From: Kribbella sp. VKM Ac-2568 | Lineage (GTDB): Bacteria > Actinomycetota > Actinomycetes > Propionibacteriales > Kribbellaceae | Assembly: GCF_004345365.1 (NCBI RefSeq) | Contig: NZ_SLVF01000024.1 | Location: forward strand, 1 to 64,000 | DNA: 64,000 nt | Reading direction: 5' to 3' | Shown here: positions 59,754-64,000 of the stretch, piece after piece | Numbering within the stretch: position 1 is the first letter of the stretch | Layout of the letters: every line of letters starts with the position of its first letter | Notes under the pieces: model-generated | Seen by the model: only the letters and a program-made list of their open reading frames with translations | What the model was told of the DNA's origin: nothing | The model's database searches: none | Position numbers and translations under genes: made by a program

Positions 59754-59777
59754 GGGTCCCACCTTCCGGAGGGGCTT

Positions 59778-59793
59778 GGTATACGGGATACAG
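59778..59793. promoter_or_regulatory. GGTATACGGGATACAG operator candidate before hyi
   Basis: GTATAC-GG-GATAC is a near palindrome 25 bases upstream of hyi, and matches GCATACGGGATAC (reverse of 44311-44333) at 12 of 13 positions. It probably belongs to the same regulon. Confidence 0.55.
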
Positions 59794-59815
59794 TAGGCTG
59801 CCGCCCATGACCGGT

Positions 59816-60197
59816 CAAGACATGACCAAGGTCACATTTCCGATGACTTGATAGCCCTTGCCTTCCAAGCGATCCACGACAGCGCTCGCCAGAACTTTCC
59901 CTCGTAGGTGCGCGCGGGCGCGGCTCGGCGGGTGGCGGCGGGAGGTGGGGGGCGCGGCTGGCGGGTTCCACGGCCGCTGGCGGCTTGCAGGGCGCCAGCG
60001 GGCGGACAACCTGCCATCGGACAGCTCGGCGGGAGCTCGAACAACTCGGGGGATCTGCGGGAGCGGCGGCTGGGCGAGATCCCCGCGGTGGTCGAGGGGC
60101 CGCAGCTGCTCCCCTCGATGGGTGCCGAGGGTGTACAGGCCGCGGTGTGGTTGATGCCGGATGGCCCAGACCCGGAAGGCCCGGGAGGAGGGCATTC
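59816..60197. other. GC-rich spacer with a possible C-terminal fragment
   Basis: About 380 bases without a credible complete gene. On the minus strand 59815-59900 reads KVLASAVVDRLEGKGYQVIG and stop, which looks like a real protein end, but nothing upstream continues it. Very G-rich central part; nothing else identified. Confidence 0.3.
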
Positions 60198-60635
60198 CTA
60201 GGGGTGTGTGGCCCGCATCGCCTGGGCTAGTTCTTCCAGGGCTGGGAGGGCGTCGATGATCGTCTGGGCCGACTCTTTGGGGAGTTGGTCCAGGCAGGCG
60301 CCGATGGCCTCGGTGCGGAGGAGCTTGACCCGCTCATGCAGCTGGCGGCCGGCGTCGGTGGCCTCGACCTGGATCGCGCGGAGGTCGTCCGGGTTCGGGT
60401 CGCGCTGGATCAGGCCGAGCTCGGTCAGCTTGCCGACCACGCGGGACAGCATCGTCGGGTTGAGCCCCTCGAGCTGAGCCAGTTCGGTCAGGCCGAGCGG
60501 GCCGCGGAACGCGATCAGGCCGAGCACCGACGCCTGGGTCGGTGTCAGGCCCTCGCCGGTGGCCGTGGCGTTGAGCTCGCGCGCGAGCTTGGAGATCACG
60601 CCGCGGAGCTTGCTCAACGTCTCGGTGTCGGTCAT
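60198..60635 (-). CDS. MarR-family repressor
   Basis: 145 residues. Winged helix: EGLTPTQASVLGLIAFRGPL, GLTELAQLEGLNPTMLSRVV, GKLTELGLIQRDPNPDDLRA (wing). It is divergent from a DHA2 efflux gene, with a nested palindrome between, so it probably represses the pump and itself until a toxic compound binds. Confidence 0.92.
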   Translation of the reverse strand: MTDTETLSKLRGVISKLARELNATATGEGLTPTQASVLGLIAFRGPLGLTELAQLEGLNPTMLSRVVGKLTELGLIQRDPNPDDLRAIQVEATDAGRQLHERVKLLRTEAIGACLDQLPKESAQTIIDALPALEELAQAMRATHP

Positions 60636-60646
60636 GTCACCCCTTT

Positions 60647-60666
60647 ATTGCCTGCTGGCAAGCAAT
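60647..60666. promoter_or_regulatory. MarR operator, nested palindrome
   Basis: ATTGCCTGCTGGCAAGCAAT contains TTGCC-TGCT-GGCAA and the outer pair ATTGC/GCAAT. It lies between the divergent MarR and efflux genes, ending 15 bases before the efflux ATG. Confidence 0.7.
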
Positions 60667-60681
60667 GTAGTCTGTCGATCG

Positions 60682-62085
60682 ATGGAACCGCCAAGGCTTG
60701 TGGAGAGAACCGCCGAACCCGCCGCCGACGAGCCGCAGGCCCACCGGCGGATCGTCTTCGGCATCGTCTCGATCGCCCTCCTGATGGCCTCGATCGATCA
60801 GACCATAGTGGCGACTGCGCTGAATGCCATCCGCAGCGACCTGAACGCGGAGCTGAACTGGAGCGGCTGGACGATCACCATCTACGCCCTCGGCCAGATC
60901 CTGGTGATGCCGCTGGCCGGCCGGCTCGGTGACCAGTTCGGCCGCAAGCGGGTCTTCCTCGCCGCCGCGGTGCTCTTCACGATCGCCTCGCTGGCCTGCA
61001 GCCTGGCCGACAACATCTACCTGCTGGTGGTGTTCCGCGCGTTCCAGGCGATCGGCGGCGGCGCCTTCATGCCGACCGCGACCGGCATCGTGGCCGAGCA
61101 GTTCGGCCGGGACCGCGACCGCGCGGTGGGCATGTTCACCAGCATCTTCCCGATCGGCGGCATCCTCGGCCCGATCGTCGGCGGCGTGATCGTCACCTAC
61201 TGGTCCTGGCGGGAGATCTTCATCGTCAACGTGCCGGCCGGGCTGCTGCTGATCCTGCTCGCGTGGCGGTTCATCCCGCACAGCGCACCGAAGGCGGCCG
61301 CCCGGATCGACGGTGTCGGCGCGCTGCTGCTGGCGCTGACGATCCTGTCCGGGATGTACGGGATCAGTTCGCTCGGCGGCCGCGGGGCCGATCCGACCGA
61401 CCCGCTGTTCATCGGGGCCGAGGTGCTCGCGCTGGCCTTCGGCTTCCTCTTCGTCCGGCACACCAACCGGGCCAGGGACCCGTTCATCCCGATCACGCTG
61501 CTGCGCGGCCGCGGCTTCGCCGTGATGAACGCGATCAACCTGCTGTACGGCGCCGCCGTGCTCGGGTTCGGCGCGCTCGTCCCGCTGTACGCCGAGTCGC
61601 GGTACGGGATCCAGCCGCTGCAGGCGGGAACGTTGCTGACGGCGAGGGCCGTCGGGATGATCTGCGTGGCCGGGCTGGCGGTGTTCGCGCTGCGGCGGAC
61701 GGGCTACCGGGCGCCGATGATCGGCGGGTTCCTGCTGGTCGCGGCCGGGATGACGCTGATGTCGACCGCCCCGCACGGGTTGACGCCGTACGCCTGGCTC
61801 GCGGTGGCGGCCGGGGTGACCGGGATCGGGATGGGGCTGTCGATCCCCGCCTCCAACAACGCGAGCCTGCAACTCGCGCCGGACCAGATCTCCGCGATCG
61901 CCGGGCTGCGCGGGATGTTCCGGCAGTCGGGCGGCATCATCGCCGTCTCCGTCACCACCACGGTGCTGGCGCACAGCGCGACCCCGGGCACCTCGCAGGC
62001 GAACGTCTTCATCATCTTCGCCGCGGTGCTGCTGCTGATCGTCCCCTTCACCTTCCTGGTCCCGGACCACCGCGGCTCCTGGTAG
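60682..62085 (+). CDS. MFS efflux pump, DHA2/EmrB-QacA type
   Basis: 467 residues from ATG 60682. ALLMASIDQTIVATALNAIR is the motif D1 helix of 14-TMS drug:H+ antiporters, LAGRLGDQFGRKRVFLAAAV is MFS motif A, and IFPIGGILGPIVGGVIVTYW is motif C, the antiporter signature. WSWREIFIVNVPAGLLLILL is conserved in EmrB. It exports lipophilic toxins. The upstream frame extension crosses the operator and is not coding. Confidence 0.92.
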   Translation: MEPPRLVERTAEPAADEPQAHRRIVFGIVSIALLMASIDQTIVATALNAIRSDLNAELNWSGWTITIYALGQILVMPLAGRLGDQFGRKRVFLAAAVLFTIASLACSLADNIYLLVVFRAFQAIGGGAFMPTATGIVAEQFGRDRDRAVGMFTSIFPIGGILGPIVGGVIVTYWSWREIFIVNVPAGLLLILLAWRFIPHSAPKAAARIDGVGALLLALTILSGMYGISSLGGRGADPTDPLFIGAEVLALAFGFLFVRHTNRARDPFIPITLLRGRGFAVMNAINLLYGAAVLGFGALVPLYAESRYGIQPLQAGTLLTARAVGMICVAGLAVFALRRTGYRAPMIGGFLLVAAGMTLMSTAPHGLTPYAWLAVAAGVTGIGMGLSIPASNNASLQLAPDQISAIAGLRGMFRQSGGIIAVSVTTTVLAHSATPGTSQANVFIIFAAVLLLIVPFTFLVPDHRGSW

Positions 62086-62203
62086 CCGGGCGCGGCGGGG
62101 CGGGCAGTGGCGACACGTTGTTCGCCGGCTCTTCGCCTGTGTCACCGGCCGGGATGTGCTACCGTTTCCGGCGGTTGCAGTTTTGCAGTTCCACGTTCGT
62201 TTT

Positions 62204-62241
62204 GAAACGCCCGCGGAGTTTGTGATCCGCAGGGCGTTTTC
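62204..62241 (+). promoter_or_regulatory. Structured 5' leader of the cold-shock gene
   Basis: GAAACGCCCGCGGA pairs with TCCGC-A-GGGCGTTT (one bulged A) around an 8-base loop, followed by TTTCTC. It lies about 100 bases upstream of the csp start. It looks like a Rho-independent attenuator or leader hairpin typical of long csp 5' UTRs. Confidence 0.6.
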
Positions 62242-62340
62242 TCATTTCCGGGCCTTGGTCCGACTGGGAGGGCTCGTTCGGCAACCCGGGGACCGGCGAC
62301 CGCCGGGCCCTGTTACCCGCCCCACAGAAGGAGCAAAATC

Positions 62341-62544
62341 ATGGCCAGCGGAACAGTGAAGTGGTTCAACGGTGAAAAGGGCTTCGGCTTCATTTCCCAG
62401 GACGGCGGCGGCGCCGACGTGTTCGTGCACTACTCGGCGATCGCGACGGACGGTTTCCGTTCGCTGGACGAGAACCAGAAGGTCGAGTTCGACCTGACCC
62501 AGGGCCCGAAGGGCCCGCAGGCGGAGAACGTCCGCCCGGTCTGA
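62341..62544 (+). CDS. Cold-shock protein (CspA family)
   Basis: 67 residues with AAGGAG before ATG 62341. MASGTVKWFNGEKGFGFISQ carries RNP1 (K-G-F-G-F-I) and VFVHYSAI carries RNP2 (V-F-V-H), the RNA-binding face of the five-stranded OB barrel. It acts as an RNA/single-strand DNA chaperone; actinobacteria have several copies, often constitutively abundant. A long leader and a strong terminator frame it as a single-gene transcript. Confidence 0.97.
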   Translation: MASGTVKWFNGEKGFGFISQDGGGADVFVHYSAIATDGFRSLDENQKVEFDLTQGPKGPQAENVRPV

Positions 62545-62557
62545 ACGACTCCCGAAG

Positions 62558-62585
62558 CAGGCCCGGCCGCTCTCGGCCGGGCCTG
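62558..62585 (+). terminator. Rho-independent terminator of the cold-shock gene
   Basis: CAGGCCCGGCC-GCTCTC-GGCCGGGCCTG is a perfect 11-bp stem followed by TTTT. It lies 14 bases past the csp stop. Confidence 0.9.
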
Positions 62586-62599
62586 TTTTGCGTGATCTT

Positions 62600-63091
62600 T
62601 CAAGTGGTCAGCAGCCAGAGGAATTCGCCGTCGTCGATCTGGTCGGTCCGGCTGAGTCCCGCCGCAGCGGCCACCGACGCCGAAGCCGCGTGATCCGGGT
62701 GGACATGCGCGGTGATCCGCCGCGCGCCCTGCGCCCGAAGCCACGCGACCAGGCCGATTGCCGCCTCCTTGGCATAGCCCCGGCCCTGCCAGGCCGTGCC
62801 GAGCACCCAGGCGATCTCGGCCGCATCGGCTGTCACTGTCGCCTGCACATAGCCGACGAGTTCGTCGTCCTGCAGTGAACTGATCACCCAGTTGAGCCAG
62901 GACTCCCCCGGATCGCCCGAGCCCGCCACCTGGCGTGTGTAGCGGCCTTCGAGCACCTCCGCCGACGGCGGCTCACCACTGGTGAACGTGTAGAGCCCGG
63001 GGTCCGCGAGCACCTTCGCCATCTCCTCGGCGTACTCCACGTGCAGCGGGAGCAGTGCGAGTCGCTCCGTGTCGAACCTGGTCGCGATCAT
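62600..63091 (-). CDS. GNAT acetyltransferase (RimJ/RimL-like)
   Basis: 163 residues from ATG 63091. TRFDTERLALLPLHVEYAEE starts the fold. EIAWVLGTAWQGRGYAKEAA contains the acetyl-CoA loop (Q-G-R-G-Y-A), and ITAHVHPDHAASASVAAAAG is the last helix/strand (normally N-x-x-S; here H-x-A-S). It acetylates an amine on a protein N-terminus or small molecule. The longer frame upstream is shadow. Confidence 0.85.
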   Translation of the reverse strand: MIATRFDTERLALLPLHVEYAEEMAKVLADPGLYTFTSGEPPSAEVLEGRYTRQVAGSGDPGESWLNWVISSLQDDELVGYVQATVTADAAEIAWVLGTAWQGRGYAKEAAIGLVAWLRAQGARRITAHVHPDHAASASVAAAAGLSRTDQIDDGEFLWLLTT

Positions 63092-63191
63092 CAGCAAACG
63101 GTAGCGCCGAGCGGCTCGACCGCTCCCTCCCACGGCCGGCCCGCCCGACCACCTCATCCCCCAGTTCCCCGAGCAGTCCGTGACATCCCAG

Positions 63192-63542
63192 CTACGCAGG
63201 CAGCCTCGTGTTCGGGTGCAGGTCGAAGCGCGGGCTGCGTCGGTCCTCAGCCCGGTACGGTGTGACCCGCTCCTCGTAGTGCAGGTGTGGCCCGGTCGCC
63301 AGGCCCAGGCGATCCCCCGTCTCGACCGTGTCCCCCTGCCGGACCTCCGGCTCGGCCAGATGGTCGTAGATGTGCCAGATCGCGTTCGACTCCACCACGA
63401 CCTGATCCGCTGCCACTCGTACGACGACTCCGGCCAGAGTGGCCCGGACCGGCGTACCGGCGCCTGCTCGATAGTCACGGCCTGGGTGACCCGCGACGCC
63501 GAAGTCGCAGGTGACCACCGCGTTGTGGACGGGTGCTGCCAT
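63192..63542 (-). CDS. Short M23 (LytM)-like peptidase domain protein
   Basis: 116 residues from ATG 63542. GVAGHPGRDYRAGAGTPVRA supplies the zinc ligands His and Asp (H-x-x-x-D), AGVVVRVAADQVVVESNAIW and YDHLAEPEVRQGDTVETGDR form the strands, and TGPHLHYE is the H-x-H motif. The metal-binding residues are therefore all present. No signal peptide or accessory domain is visible, unusual for a peptidoglycan endopeptidase. Confidence 0.75.
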   Translation of the reverse strand: MAAPVHNAVVTCDFGVAGHPGRDYRAGAGTPVRATLAGVVVRVAADQVVVESNAIWHIYDHLAEPEVRQGDTVETGDRLGLATGPHLHYEERVTPYRAEDRRSPRFDLHPNTRLPA

Positions 63543-63575
63543 GTCCAAAGAGTGAGGCCGCGGCTTCAGACAGTC

Positions 63576-64000
63576 TTAAAGCCGGACCGGCCGGGCCTGT
63601 AACGCGGGATATGGTGCGGGCTCCACGTCGAGCTCCGTCATGCGCTGGACGTAGGTGCGATAGGCCCGCCTGGCCTCGCCATGGGCACCACTCGCCTGGA
63701 ACGCCGACACCAGGCCGAGGTGGGCCCGTTCGTCGTATTGATCGCGCTGGAGGATGCGGAGCAGGTACCCGGCGGCCGCGTCGGGATCGCCTTTGGTCCG
63801 CTCGGCCAGTACGCGGGCAACCCGGACGTAGAGCGCCCGGGCCTCCTCACGCATCCCATCGGCCCAGTCGGCGTATATGTCCTCTTCCAAGAAGTCACCG
63901 CTGTATGCCGCCTCCGCTCCCCGCAGCAGGGGAAGGCTGTTGCCGTCCAGGCCGGCTCGGGCGTCATGGAGGAACACCTCGACGTCTACGGCGGCCTCGT
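63576..64000 (-). CDS. BTAD-domain (SARP/AfsR-type) regulator, 3' part
   Basis: The frame is open to the window edge, so the N-terminus lies outside. About 140 residues are visible: DVEVFLHDARAGLDGNSLPL, AAYSGDFLEEDIYADWADGM, EARALYVRVARVLAERTKGD, LLRILQRDQYDERAHLGLVS and ARRAYRTYVQRMTELDVEPA. These are the helices of the bacterial transcriptional activation domain found behind OmpR-type HTH domains in SARP and LuxR-like regulators. The DNA-binding part is not seen. Confidence 0.8.
   Translation of the reverse strand, partial: EAAVDVEVFLHDARAGLDGNSLPLLRGAEAAYSGDFLEEDIYADWADGMREEARALYVRVARVLAERTKGDPDAAAGYLLRILQRDQYDERAHLGLVSAFQASGAHGEARRAYRTYVQRMTELDVEPAPYPALQARPVRL

Noticed and set aside
59815..60195. 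Minus-strand frame between hyi and MarR
   Set aside because: Only the last ~25 residues look protein-like; the rest is Pro/Arg-rich and has no ribosome binding site. Listed as a spacer only.
1..64000. CRISPR array, rRNA or complete tRNA genes
   Set aside because: No regularly spaced repeats and no conserved rRNA segments were seen; only one tRNA-like 3' fragment was found.

Overview
The window is very GC-rich and densely coded. Its ribosome binding sites are actinobacterial (GGAGG-type) and GTG/TTG starts are common. The gene content (ECF41/SigJ-type sigma factor, AfsR/SARP-type BTAD protein, deazaflavin-dependent nitroreductases, S33 tripeptidyl-aminopeptidase-like protein, many TetR/MarR/GntR/LacI regulators) points to a soil actinomycete. 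A Kribbella/Nocardioides-like organism would fit, but the genus is an inference. No rRNA, complete tRNA or CRISPR array was found.

Region 1 (1-4.1 kb) is a decayed mobile-element zone. It holds the C-terminal part of a DUF6262-like recombinase accessory protein, GNAT debris, and the C-terminal half of a tyrosine recombinase joined to a GntR-type winged helix. Region 2 (4.1-33 kb) is mixed accessory chromosome: a stand-alone cytochrome b, a PEBP lipoprotein, a flavin oxidoreductase, a TetR/membrane protein/P450 group, a MarR-controlled pair with a perfect operator, a DoxX + ECF41 sigma pair, hydrolases, a glycosyltransferase/hydrolase pair, an aldo-keto reductase behind a perfect palindrome, and several gene remnants.

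Region 3 (33-49.9 kb, continued at 57.5-59.8 kb) is the most coherent block and looks like a C1/C2 acid (oxalate, glyoxylate, formate or 2-hydroxy acid) catabolic locus. It comprises a LysR regulator, a formate dehydrogenase remnant, a GntR/FCD regulator behind a 33-bp perfect palindrome, TerC, an Nramp-like transporter without the metal-binding motifs, an ADP-forming acyl-CoA synthetase, a formyl-CoA transferase, a ThDP enzyme resembling actinobacterial 2-hydroxyacyl-CoA lyases more than classical oxalyl-CoA decarboxylase, an oxalate/formate-antiporter-family MFS protein, sucCD, tartronate-semialdehyde reductase, a ketopantoate-reductase-like enzyme, a glyoxylate carboligase remnant and hydroxypyruvate isomerase. 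GYATAC/GTATRC half-sites recur in front of most of these transcription units, which suggests one regulon. Formate dehydrogenase and glyoxylate carboligase, the two enzymes that would drain formate and glyoxylate, are both reduced to their 5' end joined to a short piece resembling their own 3' end.

Region 4 (49.9-57.4 kb) is a LacI-controlled glycan cassette lying between the two halves of the glyoxylate genes: two ABC permeases, secreted GH5 + ricin-type lectin domain, sugar-binding lipoprotein and GH35 beta-galactosidase, with no ATPase gene. Region 5 (60.2-64 kb) has a MarR/DHA2 efflux pair with a palindromic operator, a cold-shock protein with a structured leader and a strong terminator, a GNAT acetyltransferase, a short M23-like peptidase and the end of a BTAD regulator that runs off the window.
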